Shown here piece after piece: positions 16,405-23,634 of a stretch of DNA of 45,990 bases; the first letter of the stretch is position 1, and each line of letters starts with the position of its first letter. The DNA lies in NCBI RefSeq assembly GCF_030063195.1, contig NZ_JASISS010000025.1:1-45990 (forward strand). Direction: 5' to 3'. Below the pieces are notes generated by a model. The model ran no database searches, was not told the origin of the DNA, and saw only the letters and a program-made list of their open reading frames with translations. The stretch is from Cryobacterium sp. PH31-AA6. GTDB lineage: Bacteria; Actinomycetota; Actinomycetes; Actinomycetales; Microbacteriaceae. A program made the position numbers and the translations under genes.

Positions 16405-16426
16405 GGTCTCGACAGGCTCGACCACC
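16405..16426 (-). repeat. Inverted copy of the 22-bp palindromic repeat
   Basis: The sequence is the exact reverse complement of the full copies in the 14645-14810 cluster. With that cluster it brackets the HNH gene. Confidence 0.9.
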
Positions 16427-16504
16427 GAGCGGCCCGACCACCGCGGGTGCCGGAGCGGCCCGACCACCGCGAGTGCCGGAGCGGCCCGACCACCGCGGAT
16501 GCCG
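16427..16504 (+). repeat. Three tandem 26-bp repeats
   Basis: Units at 16427-16452, 16453-16478 and 16479-16504 each start with GAGCGGCCCGACCACCGCG and end with TGCCG. They differ only at one or two positions near the end of the unit. They contain the GACCACC end of the neighbouring palindromic repeat, so they may have arisen from it by duplication. Confidence 0.9.
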
Positions 16505-16537
16505 GGAAGTGCGCATCGGGCTTGCGCACCGACCAAA

Positions 16538-16577
16538 CGCGATATATCGTGAATGCCCATGGACGCGATATATCGCG
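16538..16577. promoter_or_regulatory. Twin CGCGATATATCGYG palindromes upstream of the DUF4097-padR operon
   Basis: A perfect 14-bp palindrome, CGCGATATATCGCG, lies at 16564-16577, and a near-identical copy, CGCGATATATCGTG, at 16538-16551. They are 26 bp apart, about two and a half helical turns. They end 53 bp before the first gene of an operon encoding a PadR regulator. PadR proteins typically bind AT-centred palindromes of this kind and repress their own operons. Confidence 0.75.
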
Positions 16578-16630
16578 ATTCCGGTTTTCGGCACGACCCG
16601 ACGGCTGCCGCACGCACGAAGGAGAACGCA

Positions 16631-17494
16631 ATGGCACTGGAAAAATGGCTGGTCGCCCCCGGGCAGACCAAGGTGATCGACATTGAACTCGTCCGCAACC
16701 TCAAGGTCGGCTTGATCGGCGGAAAGGTCGACGTGATCGGACACGACGAACCGGTCACCCGGGTCGAGGTGCACAGCGTCAGCGGCAAGGACCTGAAGAT
16801 CTCGCTCGACGGCGACACGCTCGAGATCGACCACCCTCAGCTTCGCTGGGACAACTTCATCGAGGTCTTCGCGTCGTTCCGAGGCACGGCGAAGGCCGAC
16901 ATCAGCATCATGGTTCCCCGCGATGTGGCCCTCAAGTTCGGGGTCGTCTCGGCCGACGCACTGATCTCCGGGCTGCGTAACGGCGCCCGGCTGAGCACGG
17001 TCTCGGGCGACGTCGTGGTCGACGGCGTCTCGGGCGATCTTGAGCTCAACAGCGTCAACGGCGAGATGTCCGTGCTCGGCCACTCCGGCAACATCACCGC
17101 GCACACGGTCTCCGGCGAGTTCACCGCCAGCGGCAGCATCCGTCGCTTCAGTCTTGACGGCGTCACCAGCGATGTCTTCCTCGACGTCGACGGCACCCCG
17201 GACACCATCAACACGAACACCGTCAGCGGCAACCTGACCGTGCGGCTCGGCGCCGACGTGGCGACTCGGTTCCACCTCAACACGGTGTCCGGCACCCTGC
17301 AGCTCGACGACCAGACCATCAAGGGCACGTTCGGCAAGGGTTACGAGTCCAGCACGGGCAGTCTCGACGGCGACTGGCTCGAGCTGCACGCGAACTCGGT
17401 CTCCGGCGACGTCTCCGTCGTGCGGCGGGCGACGGACGCGGCGACCGACCCCTCCGCAACCGACTCCACCGCGGCCGGGGAGGCCTCGGCATGA
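16631..17494 (+). CDS. DUF4097 beta-strand repeat protein
   Basis: A 287-residue protein built from short repeats of the type S-G-D-V-x-V-x-G-V-S-G-D-L-x-L-N-S-V-x-G, the hallmark of DUF4097/DUF4098 right-handed beta-structures. It has no signal peptide or membrane segment, so it is cytoplasmic or surface-associated by unknown means. ATG 16631 has AAGGAG 6 bp upstream, supporting it over the frame's first ATG at 16553, which would overlap the operator. The last four bases overlap the start of the padR gene (ATGA), so both are translated from one mRNA. Function is unknown; actinobacterial members are often encoded with PadR regulators. Confidence 0.88.
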   Translation: MALEKWLVAPGQTKVIDIELVRNLKVGLIGGKVDVIGHDEPVTRVEVHSVSGKDLKISLDGDTLEIDHPQLRWDNFIEVFASFRGTAKADISIMVPRDVALKFGVVSADALISGLRNGARLSTVSGDVVVDGVSGDLELNSVNGEMSVLGHSGNITAHTVSGEFTASGSIRRFSLDGVTSDVFLDVDGTPDTINTNTVSGNLTVRLGADVATRFHLNTVSGTLQLDDQTIKGTFGKGYESSTGSLDGDWLELHANSVSGDVSVVRRATDAATDPSATDSTAAGEASA

Positions 17495-18114
17495 CTCCCG
17501 TCTTCGCCCACGGCAGCCTGCGCCTCTACCTGCTCAGCCTGCTCGCCGAGCAGCCCCGGCATGGCTACGAGCTCATCCAGGCGCTCAGCGACCGGTTCGG
17601 CGGCACCTACATTCCCAGCGCGGGCACGATCTATCCGCGCCTGGCCAAGCTCGAGGAGGAAGGCCTGGTCACCAAGACAACGGATGGCCGCAAGACCGTC
17701 TACGAGATCACCGACGCCGGCCGCGCCGAGCTGGTGGCCCGCGAGGGTGACCTCGACGCGATCGAGACCGAGGTGACCGATTCGGTGCGACGCCTCGCCG
17801 ACGAGGTGCGCTTCGGCGTGACCGAGGCCATGAAGAGCCTGCGGGCCGACCTGGCCTCGGCCAAACGACAGGCCAGGAACGACGGCGCAGGCCCGACTCC
17901 CGAGGCGCCGAGTGAGCCGGGAGGCGCAACACGGCTCGAGTCGAACCGTGCGCTGCACGAGGCCGACCTGGTGCTCAACGAGTTCCGCCAGCAGCTGCGC
18001 GCCGACCTCCGCCGCAGCGCGGCCAGCTCCCACGTTCCGGCCGCCACCGTGCCGGAGCTGCGGCGGCAGCTTGCCGATGTGCGCGCGGGCATCCTCGCCT
18101 CGCTCGGCCGCTGA
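17491..18114 (+). CDS. PadR-family transcriptional regulator
   Basis: A 207-residue regulator. The winged helix occupies about residues 5-85: LRLYLLSLLAEQPRHGYELIQALSDRF, then the Y-I-P-S-A-G-T-I-Y-P-R-L motif of PadR, with EEEGLVT and an ITDAGRAEL wing. A longer helical C-terminus (about 100-207) contains a Gly/Pro-rich linker. Its start overlaps the DUF4097 stop by 4 bp. The likely operators are the twin palindromes at 16538-16577, giving an autorepressed two-gene unit. The ligand is unknown. Confidence 0.92.
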   Translation: MTPVFAHGSLRLYLLSLLAEQPRHGYELIQALSDRFGGTYIPSAGTIYPRLAKLEEEGLVTKTTDGRKTVYEITDAGRAELVAREGDLDAIETEVTDSVRRLADEVRFGVTEAMKSLRADLASAKRQARNDGAGPTPEAPSEPGGATRLESNRALHEADLVLNEFRQQLRADLRRSAASSHVPAATVPELRRQLADVRAGILASLGR

Positions 18115-18137
18115 CCCGGCTACGCTGCGCCTGCGCT

Positions 18138-18188
18138 GGTTTCGACAGGCTCAACCACCGGCGGCTGGTTTCGACAGGCTCAACCACC
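18138..18188 (-). repeat. Two copies of the dispersed repeat variant GGTTTCGACAGGCTCAACC
   Basis: Copies at 18138-18159 and 18167-18188 are identical over 22 bp, with a short CGGCGGCT-like spacer. They differ from the 14645-14810 cluster mainly by T for C and A for G. They sit between the convergent padR gene and the small ORF at 18195-18455, where they could act as a terminator-like element. Confidence 0.88.
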
Positions 18189-18194
18189 GGCCGA

Positions 18195-18455
18195 TTAGGC
18201 GGAGCGCTCGGCGACCTGCTCCGGGGTGGGGTGATGCACCTGCGTGCGCTCCCCCGAGCGATCGATCTCGTGCAGGCTCATCAGTTCCGAGCAGATCGGG
18301 CAGCGCGCCTCGGACTTCGCCGCGGCCTCTTCGGTCGCCGTCACGGTCGTGTACGGGCCGAGCGGCGGCGGACCGATCCAGGGCAACAACGTACGGTTGA
18401 GCCGACCGACGAAGCCGGCCAGGCCGCCTCGCTCCCCTTTACTAGTGCGTGTCAT
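18195..18455 (-). CDS. Small conserved actinobacterial protein with CPIC motif
   Basis: An 86-residue soluble protein. The N-terminus is basic (TRTSKGERGGLAGFVGRLNRT). A P-P-P-L-G-P-Y segment follows, and then CPICSELMSLHEIDR...TQVHHP, which resembles a minimal zinc-binding knuckle; only two cysteines are present, with histidines possibly completing a site. I recognise the type as a recurring actinobacterial hypothetical but know no function. Its start faces the MarR gene across a short AT-rich region. Confidence 0.7.
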   Translation of the reverse strand: MTRTSKGERGGLAGFVGRLNRTLLPWIGPPPLGPYTTVTATEEAAAKSEARCPICSELMSLHEIDRSGERTQVHHPTPEQVAERSA

Positions 18456-18498
18456 AATAATTAGTGTACTTACTATGTCCGGAAGGCGAGCCCCGCAG

Positions 18499-18942
18499 AT
18501 GACCGAGGAAACCCCCGACCTGCTCCGCCTGGAGGACCAGGTCTGCTTCGCGCTCGCGATCGCGTCGCGCAGCGTGATCGGGGTGTACCGGCCCGTTCTC
18601 GAGCCCTATGGTCTCACCCACCCGCAGTACCTCGTGATGCTGGCGCTCTGGGGTCGCAGCCCTCGCTCCGTCACCGACCTGGCCGCCGAACTCCGCCTCG
18701 AGCCGGCCACTCTCTCCCCGCTGCTCAAGCGACTCGAGACTGCCGGCCTGGTCAGTCGCACCCGCAACGACCGGGACGAACGGATGCTTGACGTCGCCCT
18801 GACCGACGACGGCCTCCGGCTCCGCGACGAGGCCGCGACCATCCCGCCGCGCATCATCGATTCGCTGGGGATGAGCGCCGAAGAACTCGAGGCCCTGCGG
18901 CGTTCGCTCTGGCGAGTGATCGACGCCACACACCCCGGCTGA
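18499..18942 (+). CDS. MarR-family regulator, OhrR-like (single-Cys type)
   Basis: A 147-residue winged-helix regulator. The start LLRLEDQVCFALAIASRSVIGVYRPVLEPYGLTHPQYLVML matches OhrR, including the N-terminal cysteine (Cys about 15) that senses organic peroxides. The recognition helix region is LEPATLSPLLKRLETAGLV, and the wing RTRNDRDERMLDVALTDDG. ATG 18499 is chosen from family length and an upstream GGAAGGCGAG; ATG 18475 in frame is possible. The AT-rich stretch 18441-18476 between the divergent genes is a likely operator. No ohr peroxidase gene is adjacent, which is unusual. Confidence 0.88.
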   Translation: MTEETPDLLRLEDQVCFALAIASRSVIGVYRPVLEPYGLTHPQYLVMLALWGRSPRSVTDLAAELRLEPATLSPLLKRLETAGLVSRTRNDRDERMLDVALTDDGLRLRDEAATIPPRIIDSLGMSAEELEALRRSLWRVIDATHPG

Positions 18943-19018
18943 GCACTTCAACTGGCCGTATCCGAACTTGCCATGACACGCGGGCGCCACGCCGCATCCG
19001 GGGTCATCTCCCACAAAT

Positions 19019-19046
19019 TTGACAGCACTGTGCAAGGGAGTAGTGT
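19019..19046 (+). promoter_or_regulatory. Putative sigma-70 promoter for kimA-like gene
   Basis: TTGACA at 19019-19024 and TAGTGT at 19041-19046 are separated by 16 bp. A transcript would begin near 19053-19055, exactly at the in-frame GTG 19055, implying a leaderless mRNA. Confidence 0.55.
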
Positions 19047-19054
19047 CAACCCTC

Positions 19055-21178
19055 GTGACACCAGAGGGAACCGGCCCAGCGCCCGAAACACGATCGCCCA
19101 AGCGATGGATCATTGGCGACCCGCTGTCGACCGAGCACCTCGAGGGTCAGCTGCTGCCCAAGCACCTCGCCCTGCCGATCTTCGCCAGCGACCCGCTGTC
19201 GAGCGTGGCCTATGCGCCGCAAGAGCTCCTGATGATTCTGACCCTCGGCGGGCTCGCTTTCCTGAGCTTCGCCCCCTGGGTCGCGGCGGTCGTCGTGCTC
19301 CTCCTCGTGGTCGTGGTCGCGTCCTACCGCCAGCTGATCAAGGCCTACCCGTCCGGCGGCGGTGACTACGAGGTTGCCTCGAAGAACCTCGGCGAAAAGG
19401 CCGGCCTGCTGGTGGCCTCCGCCCTGCTCGTCGACTACGTGATGACCGTGGTCGTCTCGGTGGCCAGCGGCGTGGACAACATTATTTCCGCCCTGCCCAT
19501 GCTCGTGGACTTCCGGGTCGAAATCGCCGTCGTCTTCGTGATCCTCCTCGCCGCGGTCAACCTCCGCGGGGTGGCGGAGTCCAGCAAGGCGTTCGCGATC
19601 CCGACCTACCTCTTCATTGCGAGCGTCTTCCTGCTCGTCATCGTCGGCCTCACCAGGGCCGCCTTCGGTGATGCGCCGGTGGCCGAATCGGCAAACTTCG
19701 ATGTGCAGGCCCAGAATCTCGCCCAGTCCGCGTTCATCCTGCTGCTGCTGCGCTCCTTCGCCAGTGGTTGCAGTGCGCTCACCGGCGTTGAGGCGATCGC
19801 CAACGGGGTGCCGGCGTTCAAGCATCCGAAGGTCAAGAATGCGCAGCGCACGCTCGTTCTGATGGGTGGGATCGCGATCACCCTGTTCATCGGCCTGGTC
19901 ACCCTCGCCCTGATCGCCAAGGTGCACTACGCGGAGAACCCCTGCGACCTGATCGGCTGGGATGAGTGTGCGACGTCACCCCAGCGGAGCCTGATCGCCC
20001 AGATCGCGGCCGCCACCTTCGGCAACAACTCGATCATGTTCTTCGTGCTGCAGGCCGCCACCGCGGCGGTGCTGCTCCTGGCCGCCAACACGGCCTTCAA
20101 CGGGTTCCCGCTGCTCGGCTCCGTGCTGGCCAAGGACTCTTACGCCCCCAAGTCGCTGAGCACCCGCGGCGACCGCCTGATCTACTCGAACGGCGTGCTG
20201 CTCCTGGCCCTGTTCGCCTGCCTGATCATCATCGTCTACCAGGCCAACCTCACGGTGTTGATCCAGCTCTACATCATCGGCGTCTTCGTCTCCTTCACCC
20301 TCGGCCAGACCGGCATGGTGAAGCACTGGCTCACGCTGCTCAAGACGAACCCGCCGAACCGCGGATCCATCATCGCGAGCCTGTCGATCAACGGCTTCGG
20401 CGCGCTGCTCACCGGCGTCGTGCTGATCGTCGTGACCATCACGAAGTTCACCCACGGCGCGTGGCTCGTCTTTGTGATGATGCCCGTGCTGTTCACGCTC
20501 ATGCTCGGCGTGAACCGGTACTACCGGGACGTCGCCAAGGAGATCGAGGTCGACCCGGAAACCACCTTCGGTTCCCAGGGTGACCACGCTGTCGTACTCG
20601 TCGGCAAGATGCAGAAGCCCGTGCTCAAGGCCCTCGACTACGCGATCGCGGCCCGCCACGAAAGCATCGAGGCCGTGCATATCTCGATCGATGAGGAAGA
20701 GACCAAGCAGCTCAAGCGCGACTGGGTCAAGCAGAACATCCAGGTTCCGCTGCGCATCGTGCAGTCGCCGTACCGGGACATCAGCTGGCCCCTGATCAGC
20801 TACATCAAGGACCGCCGTGAAGACCACGGCTCCGAGGTCGTCACCATCTACACGCCGATCTACATCGTCGGCCACTGGTGGGAGAACCTGCTCCACAACC
20901 ACAAGGCCCGCCGCCTGCGCCAGAAGCTCATGCTCGTGCACGGCGTCACCATCGCTCTCGTGCCCTGGCTTCTCGACTCCTCCGAGCTCATCTACGGGCG
21001 CCGGTCCCGGCCGATCCCCGGGCAGGACCGTCGTGGAGAGCCCGTGCGTCCCCGTCCGATCCCGCGCAGGCCGCTCGCCCCGGCGACCAAGGAGATCCCC
21101 GTGCGGCCGCCGCCCACGGTCGGCGTGATCCCGCCGCAGTCCAGGCCGTCCGCCGCGCGACGTCGCAAGCGCAAGTAG
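19055..21178 (+). CDS. KimA-like APC-superfamily potassium importer
   Basis: A 707-residue membrane protein with about 12 transmembrane segments (residues 30-500) and a C-terminal cytoplasmic domain of about 200 residues ending in a Pro/Arg-rich tail. It matches KimA of Bacillus subtilis: FASDPLSSVAY, SYRQLIKAYPSGGGDYEVASKNLG, LLVDYVMTVVVSVASG, FASGCSALTGVEAI and the NGVPAFKHPKVKNAQRTL segment. KimA is a high-affinity proton-coupled potassium importer controlled by c-di-AMP in Bacillus. GTG 19055 is preferred on promoter position; GTG 19043 and TTG 19019 are also in frame. Other APC subfamilies (amino acid permeases) cannot be fully excluded. crcB follows 3 bp downstream. Confidence 0.82.
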   Translation: MTPEGTGPAPETRSPKRWIIGDPLSTEHLEGQLLPKHLALPIFASDPLSSVAYAPQELLMILTLGGLAFLSFAPWVAAVVVLLLVVVVASYRQLIKAYPSGGGDYEVASKNLGEKAGLLVASALLVDYVMTVVVSVASGVDNIISALPMLVDFRVEIAVVFVILLAAVNLRGVAESSKAFAIPTYLFIASVFLLVIVGLTRAAFGDAPVAESANFDVQAQNLAQSAFILLLLRSFASGCSALTGVEAIANGVPAFKHPKVKNAQRTLVLMGGIAITLFIGLVTLALIAKVHYAENPCDLIGWDECATSPQRSLIAQIAAATFGNNSIMFFVLQAATAAVLLLAANTAFNGFPLLGSVLAKDSYAPKSLSTRGDRLIYSNGVLLLALFACLIIIVYQANLTVLIQLYIIGVFVSFTLGQTGMVKHWLTLLKTNPPNRGSIIASLSINGFGALLTGVVLIVVTITKFTHGAWLVFVMMPVLFTLMLGVNRYYRDVAKEIEVDPETTFGSQGDHAVVLVGKMQKPVLKALDYAIAARHESIEAVHISIDEEETKQLKRDWVKQNIQVPLRIVQSPYRDISWPLISYIKDRREDHGSEVVTIYTPIYIVGHWWENLLHNHKARRLRQKLMLVHGVTIALVPWLLDSSELIYGRRSRPIPGQDRRGEPVRPRPIPRRPLAPATKEIPVRPPPTVGVIPPQSRPSAARRRKRK

Positions 21179-21181
21179 CCT

Positions 21182-21601
21182 GTGCGGCTAGCACCCGCCG
21201 TGTTCCTCGGCGGCGCCATCGGCACGGCACTGCGCTTCGGCACCGACCTGGCGCTACCGCACTCCGCCGACCAGTTCCCGGCCGGCACCCTCGTCGTCAA
21301 CGCAGTGGGCGCGTTCGTTCTGGGCTGGCTGGTCGCCGGCCTCTGGACCCGACCGGCCGTGCCGCAGTGGATCAAGGCCGCGCTCGGCCCTGGCCTGCTC
21401 GGATCGTTCACCACGTTCTCCGCGGCAATGGTCTCGCTGGTGTCGCTGGCATCCGTGAACTCCTGGGCGCTGGCAGCGGGCTACCTCGCGGCCACCCTGC
21501 TGCTCGGCTTTGCGGCCGCCGGCCTGGGCCTGTGGCTGGGCGCCCGGCACGTCAACCGGCCGACCGGGCTCGCGGCGACGGATGCCGGGGGCACCCCGTG
21601 A
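21182..21601 (+). CDS. crcB1: Fluoride channel protein CrcB, first of a pair
   Basis: A 139-residue protein with four transmembrane helices. Fluc motifs are GGAIGTALRFG, GTLVVNAVGAFVLG (pore Asn) and GPGLLGSFTTFSAAMV (Phe-box region). Actinobacteria often encode two CrcB proteins that form a heterodimeric fluoride exporter. GTG 21182 begins 3 bp after the kimA-like stop, and its end overlaps the second crcB by 4 bp (GTGA), so the three genes form one transcript. Confidence 0.93.
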   Translation: MRLAPAVFLGGAIGTALRFGTDLALPHSADQFPAGTLVVNAVGAFVLGWLVAGLWTRPAVPQWIKAALGPGLLGSFTTFSAAMVSLVSLASVNSWALAAGYLAATLLLGFAAAGLGLWLGARHVNRPTGLAATDAGGTP

Positions 21602-21966
21602 ACGCCGGGCTGGTCGCCACCGTACTCGCCTTCGGCGGCGCGGCAGCGGTCATCCGGTACCTGGTCTCGCGCGCTCTCCCGCTCGGACCCGGCGGGTTGC
21701 CGCTCGGCGTGCTCGTGGTGAATGTGGCCGGATCACTGATCGGCGGGGTGGTGCTCGGGCTCGCCGAGCGCGCCGCGATCGGCGACGACCTGCGCCTGGT
21801 CTTGTTCACCGGTGTCTGCGGTGGATTGACGACCTTCAGCACCTGGAGTGTCGAGACCGTCGACCTCATTCTCAAGGGCCGTTGGCGGACGGGACTGATC
21901 GGTCTGTTCGGCAACCTGGTGCTCGGGCTGGGCGTCTGCGCGGCGGGGTATCTGCTCGCACGCTAG
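21598..21966 (+). CDS. crcB2: Fluoride channel protein CrcB, second of a pair
   Basis: A 122-residue Fluc subunit with four helices. It has AAAVIRYLVSR, the pore Asn in GVLVVNVAGSLIGG, and GVCGGLTTFSTWSVE, the F-T-T-F-S-type motif near the fluoride path. It overlaps crcB1 by 4 bp through a GTGA junction. The tandem pair probably makes a heteromeric channel, with the two chains inserted in opposite orientation. No fluoride riboswitch is visible, since there is no leader between kimA and crcB1. Confidence 0.93.
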   Translation: MNAGLVATVLAFGGAAAVIRYLVSRALPLGPGGLPLGVLVVNVAGSLIGGVVLGLAERAAIGDDLRLVLFTGVCGGLTTFSTWSVETVDLILKGRWRTGLIGLFGNLVLGLGVCAAGYLLAR

Positions 21967-21984
21967 GGTCGGCCGGACGCTCGG

Positions 21985-23070
21985 TCAGAGCAGCGCGACG
22001 ACCTGGCGGGCGATCATCCGACCGGCCCTGCTTGCGCCGACCGTGCTCGCCTGCGGCCCGTAGCCGGCCAGGAAGATGCGCGGGTCGGTCCAGGATGCCC
22101 CGGCGCCGACGGAGAGCCCGCCGGCCTTCTCCCGGAGCCTGAGCGCCGAGAGGTGTCGCAGTTCGGGTCGGAATCCCGACGCCCAGATGATGGCATCCGC
22201 CTCGGTGAACGTGCCGTCCGGCCAGCGCACGCCCGTCGGCTCGATTCTCGAGAACATCGGCCGGGCCACGAGCACCCCACGTTCGATCCCGGCAGAGATC
22301 CGGCGGCTCACCGGAACGCCGGTGCCGCTGACGATGCTCGGCAGGGCGCGTCCCGCCCTCGCGGCCCGGTCCTGTGCGGCGACCGCCGAGGCCGCGCCCT
22401 CGAGGTCGAGCTGCTCGGTGTGCACCCAGTCGATCGGGCGCCGCGCGGCCCAGTGGAGCTCTGCCGCCACATTCTCCAGTTCGAGCAGGAAACCGATCGC
22501 GCTGGTTCCGCCACCGACGACCACGACCCGCTGGCCGGCGAATTCCTCCGCGGAGACGAAGCCGGCGGTGTGCACCTGCCGCCCGGTGAAGCTCTCCACC
22601 CCCGGGTAGTGCGGAACGAATGGGGAACCCCAGGTTCCCGATGCGTTGACGAGCAGGCGCGCCGTCGTCTCCCGGCTGCCGTAGCCGGGCGAGGTCGTCG
22701 ACACAACGAGATCGGCCCCCCGGTTGGCCACGGAGTGCACGGCGACCGGGCGCACGACCTTCAGGCCGAAGTGCTCCTCGTAGCGGCGGTAGTACTCCGT
22801 GACGACTTCCCGGGCGGGAAGGGAACGATCGGCGGTATCGAAACTCAGCCCGAGTTCGCTCATTCCCGGCAGGTCGTTCACCCGGTGGGCCGTGCCGAGG
22901 CGAAGGGAACGCCAGCGGTGCTGCCAGGCCCCGCCGGCATCCGGACCTCGGTCGAAAATCACAAAGTCCCGACCGGGGCTAAGCTCGAACTTGCGCAGAT
23001 AATAGGCCACCGAAAGGCCGGCCTGACCGGCGCCGACAATGACAACGGGTATCGCCGCCTCGTTCGCCAT
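21985..23070 (-). CDS. NAD(P)/FAD-dependent flavoprotein monooxygenase-like oxidoreductase
   Basis: A 361-residue protein with an N-terminal FAD Rossmann motif (VVIVGAGQAGLSVAYYL, residues about 9-25) and a second dinucleotide motif (VVVVGGGTSAIGFLLEL, about 165-180). The order matches class B-type flavin monooxygenases and related oxidoreductases. The closing GYGPQASTVGASRAGR is common in actinobacterial members. Substrate is unknown. ATG 23070 is used, with GAGG a few bases upstream; a GTG one codon earlier is also in frame. Confidence 0.88.
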   Translation of the reverse strand: MANEAAIPVVIVGAGQAGLSVAYYLRKFELSPGRDFVIFDRGPDAGGAWQHRWRSLRLGTAHRVNDLPGMSELGLSFDTADRSLPAREVVTEYYRRYEEHFGLKVVRPVAVHSVANRGADLVVSTTSPGYGSRETTARLLVNASGTWGSPFVPHYPGVESFTGRQVHTAGFVSAEEFAGQRVVVVGGGTSAIGFLLELENVAAELHWAARRPIDWVHTEQLDLEGAASAVAAQDRAARAGRALPSIVSGTGVPVSRRISAGIERGVLVARPMFSRIEPTGVRWPDGTFTEADAIIWASGFRPELRHLSALRLREKAGGLSVGAGASWTDPRIFLAGYGPQASTVGASRAGRMIARQVVALL

Positions 23071-23133
23071 CACACCTCATTCCAGCACGGTGGCCTGTGA
23101 ACCGCGTCAGCGGGGGCACAGGCCCATCATGCT

Positions 23134-23150
23134 AAACTAGCGGCTAGTTT
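23134..23150. promoter_or_regulatory. 17-bp odd palindrome AAACTAGCGGCTAGTTT
   Basis: Two perfect 8-bp arms flank a single central G. It lies between the divergent flavoprotein gene and the DUF3073 gene, 71 bp before the latter. It could be a regulator site or part of the DUF3073 promoter; no local regulator is an obvious partner. Confidence 0.5.
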
Positions 23151-23221
23151 TCACCATTCCGTTCGGCAACTCCCCGGGTGACTCATTCCTCACTCGGCCT
23201 GGCATCGTAAGGGGGTCACGC

Positions 23222-23467
23222 ATGGGGCGCGGCCGTCAAAAAGCAAAACACACGAAGGTGGCCCGCGAGCTGAAGTACTTCAGCCCGGACACCAACTACA
23301 ACGCGCTCGAACGCGAACTCACCGGGCATCCGGTCGACGACGAGCGTCTCGACGAGGACCTCGCGAAGTGGCCCGAGTACGAGGCGTCGAAGCCGGGCAA
23401 GGCCGACGAGGACGACGACCAGTACGTCGACACCTACGCGACCGAAGACGAGCAGCGCACGGCGTAA
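23222..23467 (+). CDS. DUF3073 protein
   Basis: An 81-residue actinobacterial protein with the family's N-terminus MGRGRQKAKHTKVARELKY, then FSPDTNYNALERELTG and an acidic C-terminal half (DEDDDQYVDTYATEDE). The family is conserved in Actinobacteria and commonly lies beside purM, as here. Function is unknown; the basic head and acidic tail suggest nucleic-acid or protein interaction, which is only inference. Confidence 0.93.
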   Translation: MGRGRQKAKHTKVARELKYFSPDTNYNALERELTGHPVDDERLDEDLAKWPEYEASKPGKADEDDDQYVDTYATEDEQRTA

Positions 23468-23470
23468 CTG

Positions 23471-23513
23471 CGCGATGCTTCGCATCGCGAAAGGCGTGAA
23501 GCGCAGCTTCACG
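23471..23513 (+). terminator. Two tandem 8-bp-stem hairpins, each followed by AAAGG
   Basis: Hairpin one is CGCGATGC-TTC-GCATCGCG (23471-23489), hairpin two CGTGAAGC-GCA-GCTTCACG (23495-23513). Both have 8-bp perfect stems and three-base loops, and AAAGG follows both. They lie right after the DUF3073 stop, convergent with purM, so a terminator role is likely although there is no U-run. Confidence 0.6.
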
Positions 23514-23634
23514 AAAGGCGGCAGCCCCTGATCCGGCAGCCCCCAGGAGTGTCACGGCTACCGTGCCACTCCGTTCCTTTCAGAGCACCCTGAGGCGTGG
23601 AGCGGCCCAAACCGCCCGAACGGATGCCCCCCGC

